Part shown: positions 10,709-22,374 of the stretch, piece by piece
Layout of the letters: each line of letters begins with the position of its first letter
How positions within the stretch are numbered: the first letter of the stretch is position 1
Source: Cryptomeria japonica
Lineage: Eukaryota; Streptophyta; Pinopsida; Cupressales; Cupressaceae
Length of the DNA stretch: 64,000 nucleotides
Direction: 5' to 3'
Assembly (NCBI RefSeq): GCF_030272615.1
Contig: NC_081405.1
Coordinates: forward strand, 603,487,177-603,551,176
Position numbers and translations under genes: made by a program
Notes under the pieces: model-generated
Told to the model about the DNA's origin: nothing
The model's input: the letters and a program-made list of their open reading frames with translations, nothing else
Databases searched by the model: none

Positions 10709-12353
10709 TGTTGGCATTTGGTATAACTGATGCAGATGAGGTGAGGTGATGCAGTTGAATACTAATGACTACACCAGTAAAGCATAGGAGTCTATTTGTG
10801 ATAAAGAGATTGAGATTCTATGATTAAATGACATGATCAGTTATTTGTATTTTCATTGATGGCAACTGATGTCAAATGATTTTCCTGATGTTTTTTTTGT
10901 CATCAAAGTGATTTGGTTTATTGGAAGATAGGGTTTATCGACAGAGAACTAAAGTTTAAAAAATAGGACTTTAACCAGTAAAGTAGAGTTGTTTTCATTG
11001 AATCAGATGATAGGCGATGTTTGGTGATTTGTGGTTTGGATGGTGAACTTGTATCATTGAAAGGTATATCTGACCAGAACTGGAACTTGTGAAGATTACC
11101 AGAAGGCGTGTTTCAAATTTCTGATGAAGTTTTGCTAAGATTTTAGTAGGGTTTAAGACCGGTGAAGAAATCATCAAACCGGTAAGATTTATGTTATGAT
11201 GGTGATCGACGTCAAGTCTACATGAAGGTGGTAACACAACACAGCCTGCATTAATGATTTAATTATTATTTTGGCATGATTCAAGGAAGAATTTCTTGGG
11301 AATTAGCAAAACGCTTAGTAGAGTGTTTTAAGGTTTTGACTTTCGTACAGATCAGATTTTCATGATGGGTTACGATCAACCAACAGTTGATATTGCATTG
11401 TAATTTGTTGTAATGATTTGTATATCGATCTGTGGTGATCTCTTATTATTTGTATTGTAAATTCATGATGTAATTAGGGTTTAGTGGCCAACCTAGTTGA
11501 GATGGCTATTTAGGAAGACACAGTTGATATTTATGATGTCGATGGTCTTAGAGAATGTGTTGAGCCATCCAAGTGAACTATGATATTTTCCTGAGAGTTG
11601 CAGAGTGTTGTACATAATTGGATCTAATTCAAGCAAGCAGTGAAGTGCAAGTAATAGATCATTCTTTCATTGTTGTTCCCTAACAGTTGCAGCAAGTTAA
11701 ACCCTTAACCAGGTGGAACCTAATAGGCCTTAAACATTTAAGTCCCCTAATAGGGAAGCTCTCAAAAGAGTGTTAATCTTCTCACGAGGTTGATCCTAAT
11801 AGATCATCAAGCTCCTAACCAGGCTGCTAGGCAAATCCCTTAACTGGGTGACTCCTAACAGGGCATATTGTAAGCTCCTCACAGGGTGTACTTCAAAAGA
11901 CTACAAATATTTGTGGGTGCCAACTCCCACTGTGGTTTTTCCCTATTTGGGTTTCCACGTCAAAAACTTATGATGTTCATGTGTGGAATTTTTTTCATGT
12001 GATGTTCTTGTTTATGTTTCATTTCATGCATTATTTCTGAGACACCGGTTATGATGTTTTATCAAAAATTTATCAGAGGTTACATACTGATAAGAATTGG
12101 TAGAGAAAGTATTTGATCTGATTGATGAGGTTAATGATCAAGTTTATATGACTGCTTAAGTGGTGAAAGTATTGATTGATGTGGTAAATGATTTGATTAA
12201 TGTGTTAAGAAAATTAAATAAAGAGGTTGTTAAATCTGATTAAAGAAGTTGATATATCTGTTAAATGGTTTCAAATCTAAGATTAAAAAAAAAAAAAATT
12301 GAGTTTAAGTTTCAATTGGTCTTAATATTGATTCACCCCCCCCTCTTAGTATT
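10709..12353 (+). repeat. 3' LTR of Copia A
   Basis: Starts TGTTGGCATTTGG after the polypurine tract and stays alignable with both LTRs of element B (shared GACATGATCAGTTATTTGT, GGTTTAGTGGCCAAC-type block, the CTCCTAAC repeat block at 11690-11900, and a final C-run before TCTTAGTATTA). The last ~20 bp expected from B's 3' LTR are absent; antisense Copia D sequence starts right after. Length about 1645 bp. Confidence 0.85.
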
Positions 12354-13020
12354 AACTGGTCAGATGATGTGAACAATCGTTGTCAATTACCCATTCATCT
12401 TTTTCTTGAACTTTAGTAGCTAAAGTTTTCTCCTCAATAGTGCAGCTAGTGGAATCAACAGGTACCAGTCCATCTTCTTTAATGGAAAAAAATACAACTT
12501 CATCTCCTTCTGATTCTTCATCTGTAACACCTTCATCAATAGCATAATAGCAGTTCTTCTAATGCTCATAGTTTTGGTTAGACTTGTAAGGCTTATCATA
12601 CTTCTCATGCTTCTCATAGCTATCATTTCTATCATGCTTATCAAATTTACCATGCCTATCATACTTAGCCATTCTGTCCGAGAACCTAGAAGAAAAATAT
12701 CCTACCTTATTGCAAGAGAAACATTTAAAGGGAGCTTTTCCATCATACTTACCAGCTCCTTTACGCAATCTTTGGGCAATCAATGATTTAAGCTCATCTA
12801 GTTCTCTTTCTTTCTCTTCCATCTCTCTTCTTTCTCTTTCATAACTGGATATTCTACATTCTTCGGGTTCATACTTCTTCTTTCCAAATACAGATGCTCT
12901 AAATGTTGTCTCAGACTTTCCATGTGATTCACCAAATTCGCTCAGCTCAAATGCAGCAATCTTTCCAACCAACATATCTCTTGTTATTGTATACACACTC
13001 TGGATCTCATCGATAGCAGT
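12354..13020 (-). pseudogene. Copia element D: gag C-terminal half and protease start
   Basis: Read on the minus strand from 13020 it begins AIDEIQSV and continues through the gag C-terminal region (LVGKIAAFELSEFG). A charged RERREMEEKEREL stretch and a zinc knuckle follow (CFSCNKVGYFSS, where His of the CCHC is Tyr and the last Cys is lost). A Lys/Asp-rich spacer leads into the protease DEWVIDNDCSHHLT at the left edge. It is the direct continuation of the gag piece at 21902-22374, from which it was separated by the insertion of Copia B. One in-frame stop lies after the Lys/Asp-rich spacer. Its left end abuts Copia A's LTR. Confidence 0.88.
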
Positions 13021-13035
13021 TGTTGGCATGATTGG
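13021..13035 (+). repeat. First 15 bp of the Copia B 5' LTR, cut off by a solo LTR
   Basis: TGTTGGCATGATTGG matches the start of B's 3' LTR (20287: TGTTGGAATGATTGG). The LTR resumes at 14079 after the inserted solo LTR. Confidence 0.85.
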
Positions 13036-14078
13036 TGTATACACCTAGAAATTGTCTTAAGATAGTTAATTAAATACACAGTTATTTGATTAATTCCCCT
13101 TCCCAATTAATTAAATTCACAAACAATTTGATTAATTTCTCTATTCATCTACTAGTAAATAAATCTACATGATTTATTTATATAGTTCATTTCATATTCG
13201 GGCTTTTGATTAATTAATTCTAAATTAATTAATTTCCCCCAATATTAATCAATTCTTCTAATCCCTAATTAAAATTAACAAAAGCAAGTTTGTTGAGATT
13301 AATTATCATTTTCCAATTATTTGAATTTCTAAATTCAAATGAGCACATGGCTCCTAACTTTTAACCACATAACCTAGCCATCCCCTAACCTAACCCATTC
13401 CATCTAATCCTAGGGTCTAACTAACCCTATCCTATCTTGTACATTCTAACCTCCTTATCCTAACCTCCTATGGTGTGGATATTCTTCCCTTGAGACACAT
13501 GGCACTTTTGCCACATTTCTCCTCCCTTGGACACTTGATTTCTCATGAGCAAGGCTCCTTGACACTTGTCACCATAGAGATGACAAGTGTCCCTTCCTCC
13601 AGCCTCTTCTCCAACTCCCTCAATCTTGGCCCTTGATATCTTCATATCAGATCTCAACCGTTGATTCCTGCCACCTCAACTTTGGCCTTGGAATTCCTAT
13701 AAATATCCCCCATTTTGGAGCAATAAGGATCCCTTGCATTCATAGCTTTAGCATCATTACTATAGGCAATTTTCATTTCAATCATCTAGTAATTAGCATT
13801 TTGGATTAATCATAGCATTGCACTTTATATCATTTGCATAATCAATCATGATCAAGTAGCTACCCAACTCTTGATTTGCCACTTTGGAGGTCATTGCTCC
13901 GCTGAGAACCAATCAATCCAACACCTTCAAGGTCCTCAAGAATAGAGGAAAATGGGACATTTCAAGGAAGGCTAATGGTTTGCATTTTTAATCTAGTTTT
14001 CAATTGAGATTTTTATTTATGTTTTATTGTCTCATTATATGTGTATGCCTTCTTATATACTACATTTTTAGCATCACA
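13036..14078 (+). repeat. Solo LTR inserted in the Copia B 5' LTR, with 5-bp target duplication ATTGG
   Basis: Starts TGTATACACC, ends GCATCACA, 1043 bp, flanked by ATTGG at 13031-13035 and again at 14079-14083. It contains ACCGTTGATT followed by a TATA box (TATAAATA at 13698-13705), the same layout as the minus-strand LTR at 6990-8151, so both belong to one LTR family. No internal region is present. Loss by recombination between two LTRs is the usual origin of such a solo copy. The short minus frame at 13460-13657 is not a gene. Confidence 0.88.
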
Positions 14079-15691
14079 ATTGGCATAACTGATGCAGATG
14101 AGTTGATGATTGTATCAGTAGAAGAATGATGATGACATGATCAGTTATTTGTGTTGTCATTGATGGCAACTTATGTCAATTAATCTTTGATGATGTTTAC
14201 AGATGAACTTTGGTGTCTAACTTGTTGGATAAGTAATTCGGTCTACCAAATTTAGAATTTGTAAGTATGACAGGGTTTACCAGAAGGACTGAAAATTAGG
14301 ACTTCAACCAGTAAAATAAAATATTTTGATGGAATTAGTAAATTGATGATGGTTGGAGACTTGTGGTTTCAGACATAATCTTTTATGATGGATTTGTGTA
14401 TGTGATCGGAACCGCATCCTATGTTAATTACTAGAAGGCATGTTTTGAATTTCTGATGGAGTTGTGCTAGGGTTTTAGTAGGGTTTTAGGACCGGTGATG
14501 AATTCACTCAACTGGTAATGATTTTTGATATGACAGTGATTGGTGGTGAATCTACATGAAGGAGATAACATGACACAACCCATGTGAATAATTTGAATTG
14601 TGTTTTAGCATGGAAGATGGTAGAATGTCTCAAGAAAGTGCAAAGTGCTTAGTGGAATGTTCTAAGGGTTTGACTTTTGCACAGATCGGATTTTTGTGAT
14701 GGGTTATGAATAACAATGATTGATTTTGCATTGTAAATTGTTGTAATGATCTGGATATTGATCTGATATGATTTGTATTGTAAATTCAAGATGTAATTAG
14801 GTTTTATGGTCAACTTAGTTGTTATGGCTATTTAGGGTGACACAACTTATGTTTCATGTGTTGGTGGCATTAGGAGAATGAGTTAAGCCATTTGAGAGAA
14901 GATAGAGATATGCCCAAGTGTTACAGACTGTGAAGCATAACTGGATCTGATTTAGCAAGCTGAAAGTGCAAAGTAACAAATCAGTTTTCATTGTTGTTCC
15001 CTAACAAATATAGCAGCATAAATCCCTTAACGGGGTAGGTTCTAACAGGCCTTTTCCATCTAAGTCCCCTAACAAGGCGGCTCACAAAAGAATGTTTAAA
15101 TCCTCTAACCAGGTTGATCCTAATAGATCATTAAGCTCCTAGCTAGAGTGATAGGAAAATCCCTTAACCGGGTAACTCCTAATAGGGTCTGCTCCTAACC
15201 GGGAGTATTGTAAGCTCCTAACTGACCTAATATCCTAATAGGGCATACTTCAAAAGAGTACAAATTATTGTGGGTACCAATCCCCACCGTGTTTTTTCCC
15301 ATTTGGGTTACCACATCAAAAAATCTTGGTGTTCATGTGTGGAATTTCTTTTCATAGTGTTTATGTTTTCATGCATTATGTCTAATTACCGGTTATGATA
15401 AGTTTACTGTTGTTTATGGGAGATTTGTAAGTGGTTACCGATAATGTTAATGAATTGATAGATGAATTATTTTGATTTGATAATAAGTCAGTATGTGTAT
15501 GTGTTGATCAGATAACTATTTAGTGAATATTCTAATTAATAAGATTGCATAAGTGGGTAACAAGTGTATGAGATCTACTAAAGGGGTAGATTCCTATATT
15601 AAATGATTTCAGATCTATTGTAAATGGTTTTTAAATTTGAAGTTATAAATTGTGTTAATACTGATTCACCCACCCCCTCTCAATATTAACA
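14079..15691 (+). repeat. Remainder of the Copia B 5' LTR
   Basis: Aligns with 20297-21901. Hand comparison of the first ~290 bp gives about 27 mismatches (roughly 91% identity). It includes the CTCCTAAC/CCTAACAGG repeat block at 15000-15260 and the C-run before CTCTCAATATTAACA. About 20 bp present in the 3' LTR (between two ATTAA repeats) are missing here. A degenerate initiator-Met PBS (TGTATCAAAGTT for the usual TGGTATCAGAGC) follows at 15695. Confidence 0.88.
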
Positions 15692-15766
15692 ATATGTATC
15701 AAAGTTGTGGTCCTCTGTATGCAGAAAAGATTAACCACTTGAGGAAAAGATTTTGAGGAAGACAAG

Positions 15767-16800
15767 ATGATGAAGAAAGAGGGTCCAAAATTCAACAAGG
15801 ATAAATATAAGATCTGGAAAGATAGAATGAATATATACCTCAAAGGCCTTGGTTCTCAATACTGGAAACATGTTGAAATAGCATATGTGGCTTCTACTAC
15901 TACTCCCTTGACACTGGATGAACCTAAAGATCAGCAGGAGAACATGCAAGCCCTTGAAGCTATTGTAAGTACTTTATCTGGTTCTGAATATATTGATGTT
16001 AAAGGATTGGAAACTGCACATGAGGTTTGGGAAAAACTAGAAATAATCCATGGAGGAGACGAGCATGTACAAAGAGAAAAAGAAGAAAGCTTGAGAGGAA
16101 AATTTGATGATATGAAAATGCAAGAAGGAGAAAACGTTGCACAGTATGGTTAGAGAATTAAAGAAGTTGTTGGCGGTATAAAAGGTGTTGGTGGTAAAAT
16201 TTATGATGATGTGATGGTAAGTAAAATTCTCAGACCTCTTCAACCTCAGTATGCTATTAGAGTATCAGCAATCTAAGAATTGAGATTCATTTCAAAGGAT
16301 AAGGTAGCTATTGACTCTTTGATTGGTAAGCTTACAGCCTTTAAGTTAAATAGTTTTGACAATAGTGTGGCAAAATCTACTAAATCTGCTTTTAAAGCTT
16401 TTGTTACTGGTTCATCTGCTAGAAAAGAAAAGAATGTATGTCAAAGTCATGAGTGCAGCTCTACTCATGGAGGTAACTAATAAAGTGAAGACAACGAAGA
16501 TCAAGTAATGGAACTTGAAGCACTGCTAGCCAAGAGATTTCCAAGAGGCACTGGTAAGTATAAAGGAAAGCTACCTTTAAAGTGTTTCTCTTGTAGTAAG
16601 ATTGGTCATATTGCTGCTAACTACCCTAACACTGATAAGAAAGATAAGTTCAAGAAATTCAAAGGGAAAGGCAAAAAACATTGTTATGTTGCAGTGGATG
16701 AAGGTGTGACCGATTAAGAATCTGAAGATGAAGATGACAATGAAGAGATTGTGTTTGTAGTTGTAAAGGAGGAATTGTCTAATGAGAAGGCATTTGTTTC
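15767..16800 (+). pseudogene. Copia element B gag
   Basis: Starts MMKKEGPKFN after the 5' LTR and PBS. The UBN2-type gag core follows (NIYLKGL, a central ALEAIVSTLSGSEY, VWEKLEIIHGGDE, then SLRGKFDDMKMQEGENV). Later comes IDSLIGKLTAFKL and a zinc knuckle CFSCSKIGHIAANY, in which the last Cys is Tyr. Gag would form the cytoplasmic particle around the RNA. Nonsense codons at about 16152 and 16275 fall where related copies have Gln. The frame shifts between 16717 and 16818. Copia elements normally encode gag and pol as one polyprotein, and this copy follows that plan. Confidence 0.93.
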
Positions 16801-19800
16801 TCATGTAGAAAACATTAATGAATGGATTATACAGTAGTTGTTCACACCATATGACTAGAGATAAGAGTAAGTTTTTAACTCTTAATGAATTTGATGGAGG
16901 TGTTGTTAGATTTGGAAATGAAACTCCCTGCATGGTGAAAGGTAAAGGTTCTATTTCTTTGAATGGGAATAATAATACTGATGATGTATTTTGGGTTGAT
17001 GGTCTGAAACATAATCTGTTAAGTGTTGGACAACTCAATGATAAAGGTTATTTGTTTGAGTTTAATGGTAGAATCTGCAAAATCCTTGGAGGAAATGGTC
17101 AACTGATTGCTATCGGAAAATAAACAAGAGGTAACTTATTTCATTTAAATGCTAATATCAATAGTTGTCTAGTTGCAAAGATGGAAGATAGATGGTTGTT
17201 GCACAAGAGATGTTTTCATATGAATTTTGATAACTTGGTGAAGGTAAGCAAGTCTAGTGTTGTGAGAGGATTACCACAAATTGTTAAACCGAATAATTTG
17301 ATATGTAAAGACTGTCAAATTGGTAAGATGACCTCTATTTCATTTAAGAGAAATAAGTGTACATCTGAAAATATTTTGGATTTGGTTTATACTAATCTTT
17401 GTGGTCCTATGAGAACAAAAATTTATTTTGGTGATAGATATTTCATGATTTTTAACGATGACCATTCTAAGATGATGTGGTTTACATTCCTAAAGGAGAA
17501 ATCTGAAGCCTTTAGTAAATTTAAAGCATTTAAAGCTCTAATTGAGAATGAGACCAGTAAAAACTTAAAATTCTTAAGATCTGATCGAGGAGGAGAATTC
17601 ACATCTGATGATTTTGTCAAGTATTGTGATGAATAGGGTATCAAGAGACAGATGTCTTCTCCAAGGACACCACAGCAAAATGGTGTAGCAGAAAGGATGA
17701 ACAGAATAATTGTTGATGTTACTAGAACAATGTTATTACAAGGTAATATGCCTAAGATGTTTTGGAGAGAAGTGATAAGTACTGCAGTCTACACATTAAA
17801 TCAGATACTTGTAAACAAAGACAACAATAAGACACCTTATGAGCTATGGTATGGTAAAACTCCTTGTGTTAGTTATTTTAAAATATTTGGAAGTCAATGT
17901 TTTATTAAAAAGGATAACTACACTGGAAAGTTTGATGCAAAATCTGATGAAGGAATATTTCTTGGTTATTCTTCTAAAAGAAAGCATGTAAATAAATAAT
18001 AAGAGAACTAAGAAAATAGTTGAAAGTGTTAATGTGAAGGTAGATGATTTTTCAAATAAATCTGAAGGATCAAGCAGGTTTGAACCTAAAAAAGATAATA
18101 ATGAAGAAAGACTGGTGATCTTTGAACCAAAAGCACAGAATAATGATCAACTAGAAAATGCAGTATTAGGTGCTCAATCGGTAAGAGAGGACAGTAAAGA
18201 AGAAAGTAGTGAATCAAATGGTGAATCAGATGAGGAAGATGCAGAACCGACATAGACTATACCTAGATTTGTGAGATTAAATCACTCTCAAGACCAGATA
18301 ATTGGTGATAAGAATGCAGGTGTGCAGACCAGGAGGAAGATTAAAGAAAATTATTGTTTGATCTTTACAATGCAACCCAAGACAGTTAAGGAAGCACTCA
18401 AAGATGATGACTGGGTGAAATAAATGAATGAGAAATTAGATTAAATAGAGAAAAATCAAACATGGTCACTTGTTCCTAGACTAGAGGACAAGAATGTGAT
18501 TGGAACCAAATGGGTCTTCAGGAATAAGTTAAATGAAGATGGAAAAGTGGTAAGAAATAAGGCAAGTTTAGTCTACAAAGGATGTGCATAGGAAGAAGGT
18601 GAAGACTATGGTGAAACTTTTGCACCAGTTGCAAGATTAGAAGGAGTAAGGATGTTCTTGGCATTTACTGCATATAAGGGATTAAAAGTCTACCAAATGG
18701 ATGTCAAGTCAGCCTTTTTGAATGGAATTCGTGAAGAGGAAGTATACAATGAACAATCGGATGGTTTTTCCTTGACCGATGATAAGGACATGGTATGTAA
18801 ATTGCATAAAGTTTTGTATGGTCTAAAGCAGGAACCAAGAGGATGGTATGAGAGATTACATGGAAATTTGATCAAGATTGGATTCTAGCATACCAATGAG
18901 GACAGTAATATTTATCTAAAAATTGATGGATACAAGATGCTAATAGATGAATTATATATAGATGACAAAAGTTTTGGTGGAGATAATAATATGAGTATGG
19001 ACTTTGTTGATGAGATAAAAAAGGAATTTGAGATGTCTCTAAACAGTGAAATAAATTTCTTTATTGGATTATAGATCCAACAACTGGATGGTGGTATTTT
19101 TATCTGTCAAAGCAAGTATATTAAAGAGGTGATGAAGACTATTGGCATGGAAGATTGTAAACCAATAGGTACACCGATGGTAATAGGCTACAAGTTGTCA
19201 AAGGAAGATGATTCCTCTAATGTTAGTGAAAAAGAATACAAGTCTATGATTGGTAAACTACATTATGTTTTACATAGAATACTGGACATAGATCATGTTG
19301 TTGGGTTAGTTGCAAGATTCCAAAAAGAGCCCAAAGAAAGTCACATGGTGGTTGTTAAGAGGATTTTTTGATATCTTAAAGGAACATTAGACTATAGATT
19401 ATGGTATCCCTGCAAAGAAAATTTCACTTTAGATGTTTTTACTGATGCAAATTGGGTAGGCAATGTGGATGATAGGAAAAGCATAACAGGTGGAGCTTTT
19501 CTACTTGAAGAAAGACTTGTAGCATGGACAAGTAAGAAACAAACTTGTGTTTCTCAATCTACAGCTCGAACTAAGTATGTTGTTGCATTCATGAATTGCA
19601 TGTAGGCCATATGGATGAGACATGTGCTAGAAGGATTCAAGATAGATGTGCATGAACCATTGACTATCTATTGTGACAATGCGAGTGAAATAAATATTTC
19701 CAAGAATCATGTACTTCATGAAAGAGCCAAGCATATAGAGTTGAAGTATCATTTCTTAAGGGAAAGAGTTCAAGAGAAGAAGGTAAAGATGGAGTATGTG

Positions 19801-19908
19801 AAGAGTAAAGATCAGTTAGCTAATATCTTTACTAAACCATTGTCAAAGACTACTTTTGAGTTTCTTAGAAGTAAATTAGGCGTTAGACCCCTACATCGGA
19901 AGAACTAA
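16801..19908 (+). pseudogene. Copia element B pol (protease, integrase, RT, RNase H)
   Basis: The protease is marked by CSHHMTRDKSKF near 16840, but the catalytic Asp-Ser-Gly in front of it is destroyed (stop codon). A pre-integrase zinc region (HKRCFHMNF...CKDCQIGKM) follows. The integrase core comes next, with FNDDHSKM, LRSDRGGEF and NGVAERMNR, then RT (about 18600-19120) with VYQMDVKSAFLNG, VLYGLKQEP and YIDD. RNase H (about 19430-19908) shows FTDANWVG and IYCDNASEINI; its usual Glu (AEAEYVA in relatives) reads ARTKYVV here. The frame shifts once near 18000. At least seven nonsense codons interrupt it. The element supplies the polyprotein for copia-type reverse transcription and integration; this copy cannot. 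Confidence 0.94.
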
Positions 19909-20286
19909 GATGTTGGAGTTGCATCAATCCTATGGATTTCATGTTTATTCTTCACTAAGGATTGATGAAGACGTGAGCTACTCCGTAGGGGGAGCAACTC
20001 TAATTCAATATGATATGATTTACAGTTCTGGTCAGATTGAAGTCAAGTGATGCATTTTTAACTTTGGCATTGTCATCAAAGGGAGAGAAGAAAAAGAAAT
20101 CAACTAATCATTTATGGGACAATAAAAATAAATCTGATGATCAGGCTTGAGAAGAAGAAAAGACAATGAAGACTGGCAGATGCAGAGACCAGAATTTAAT
20201 GTGCTAAGATGTAGATGATTAGCATATATGATTGTATACTAATTGTATAATTGATTGGTGTTGCCATGAATGCTAAAGGGGGAGAT
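19909..20286 (+). other. Copia B 3' untranslated region and polypurine tract
   Basis: Non-coding, related to 10291-10708. It ends GCTAAAGGGGGAGAT directly before the LTR at 20287. Confidence 0.8.
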
Positions 20287-21901
20287 TGTTGGAATGATTG
20301 GCATAATTTATAGAGATGAGTTGATGACTGTATCGGTAGAAGAATGATGATGACATGATCAGTTATTTGTGTTGTCAATGATAGCAACTTATGTCAATTA
20401 ATATTTGATGATGGTTATAGATGAACTTTGGTGTTTGACTTGTTGGATAAGTAATTTGGTCTACCAAACTTAGAATTTGTAAGTATAACAGGTTTTACTA
20501 GTAGGACTGAGAATTAGGACTTCAACCAGTAAAATAAAAGATTTTCATGGAATCGGTAAATCGGTGATGGTTGGAGACTTGTGGTTTGAGACATAAGCTT
20601 TTATGATGGATTTGTGTATGTGACTAGAACTGCATCCTATGTTGATTATCGGAAGGCATGTTTTCAATTTATGATGGAGTTGTGCTAGGGTTTTAGTAGG
20701 GTTTTAGGACCGATGATGAATTCACTCAACTGGTAATGATTTTTGATATGACAGTGATTGGTGGTGAATCTACATGAAAGAGCTAACACAACTCAACCCG
20801 CATGAATAATTTGAATTGTGTTTTGGCGTTGAAGATGGTAGAATTTCTTGGGAATGTGCAAAGTGCTTAGTGGAATATTCTAAGGGTTTGGCTTCTATAC
20901 GGATCAGATTTTTGTGATGGGTTATGAATAATAAATGGTTGATATTGCATTGTAAATTGTTGCAATGATCTGGATATTGATTTGATATAATTTATATTAT
21001 AAATTCAAGATGTAATTAGATTTTATGTTCGACTTAGTTGTTATGGCTATTTAGGGTGACACAAATGATGTTTCATGTGTCGGTGGCATTAGGAGAATGA
21101 GTTAAGTCATCCCATAAAAGATAGAGATCTACTTGAGTGTTGCAAACTGTGAAACATAACTAGATCTAATTTAGCAAGCTGAAAGTGTAAAGTAATAGAT
21201 CATTTTGCATTGTTGTTCCCTAACAGTTACAACAGCATAAACCCCTTAACTGAGTAAGTCCTAATAGGCCTTTGCCATCTAAGTCCCGTAACAAGGCATC
21301 TCATAAAAGAGTGTTTAAATCCTCTAACCAATCATTAAGCTCCTAGATGGAGTGATAGGAAAATCCCTTAACCGGTGACTCCTAACAGGGTCTGCTCCTA
21401 ACTGGGAGTATTGTAAGCTCCTAACAGGGCGTACTTTGAAAGAGTATAAATTATTGTGGCTACCAATCCTCACTGTGGTTTTTCCTATTTGGGTTTCCAC
21501 GTCAAAAAATCTTGGTGTTAATGTGTGGAATGTCTTTTTAATAGTGTTTATGTTTTCATGCATTATTTCTCATTACCGGTTATGATAAGTTTACTGTTGT
21601 TTATCAAAGATCTGTAAGTGGTTATCGGTAATGTTAATGAATTGATAGATGAAGTATTCTGATCTGATAATAAGTCAATATGAGTATGTGTTGATCAGAT
21701 ATCTAGTTGGTGAATATTTTGATTAATAAGATTACATAAGTGGGTAACCAGTGTATGAGATCTTTAAAAGGGATAGATTCATGTATTAAATGATTTCAGA
21801 TCTGTTGTAAATGGTTTTTGGATTTGAAGTTATAAATTGTGTTAATACTGATTCACCCCCCCCCCCCTCTCAGTATTAATCGGATCCTCATAGGATTAAC
21901 A
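20287..21901 (+). repeat. 3' LTR of Copia B
   Basis: Starts TGTTGGAATG, ends GGATTAACA, 1615 bp. The sequence before it at the left end of B is GCAGT (13016-13020) and after it ACAGC (21902-21906). These read as a 5-bp target duplication with one substitution in each copy, because the two flanks join to a continuous Copia gag reading frame. Confidence 0.88.
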
Positions 21902-22374
21902 ACAGCTACCTTATGTTTGCAAGTAAGAGGAAAAGATCTTGGCACCTTAGCAATAATTTGATCTTCTTTAAGGGTTCCACCTGCACATCTGATACATAGG
22001 ACAAGATCATTCACCTTAGCCATAAAGGTATTTATGTTCTCATCTTATCCTATCTTTAGCATCTCATATTTCCCTTTCAAACTTTGCAACTTAGAAACTT
22101 TCACTAGTTTATCTCCTTCATGCAAGGTCTGAAGCTTCTCCCAGATCTCATGTGCAATCTGAAGTTTCATTACATTTGTCATCTCTGAATTAGTCACAAC
22201 ACTCAACAATGCTTCTTTACCTCTAATGTTATGTTCATCTTCCTTGATCACATCAACAGTAGCCGGTCCATTCAGAGGAACAGAATAACCATTCTTATTA
22301 ATCTTTCGATAATATTCTCCTAGACATCTCAAGTGTACTTCCATTTGGTTCTTCCATATAGCATAGTTACTTCT
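21902..22374 (-). pseudogene. Copia element D: gag N-terminal half
   Basis: Minus-strand frame from about 22344 (MEVHLRCLGEYY) with the UBN2 gag signature (KEALLSVVTNSEM, AHEIWEKLQTLHEGD, LQSLKGKYEMLK), one stop, then INTFMAKVNDLVL and KVPRSFPL.CKHKVA at the left edge. The next residues continue at 13020 (AIDEIQSV) on the far side of Copia B. On the right the frame is cut by gypsy element E; the preceding residues are at 35039-35125. Confidence 0.9.

Noticed and set aside
15767..20286. Copia B as an active autonomous element
   Set aside because: At least seven stops, two frame changes, destroyed protease triad and a missing RNase H Glu.
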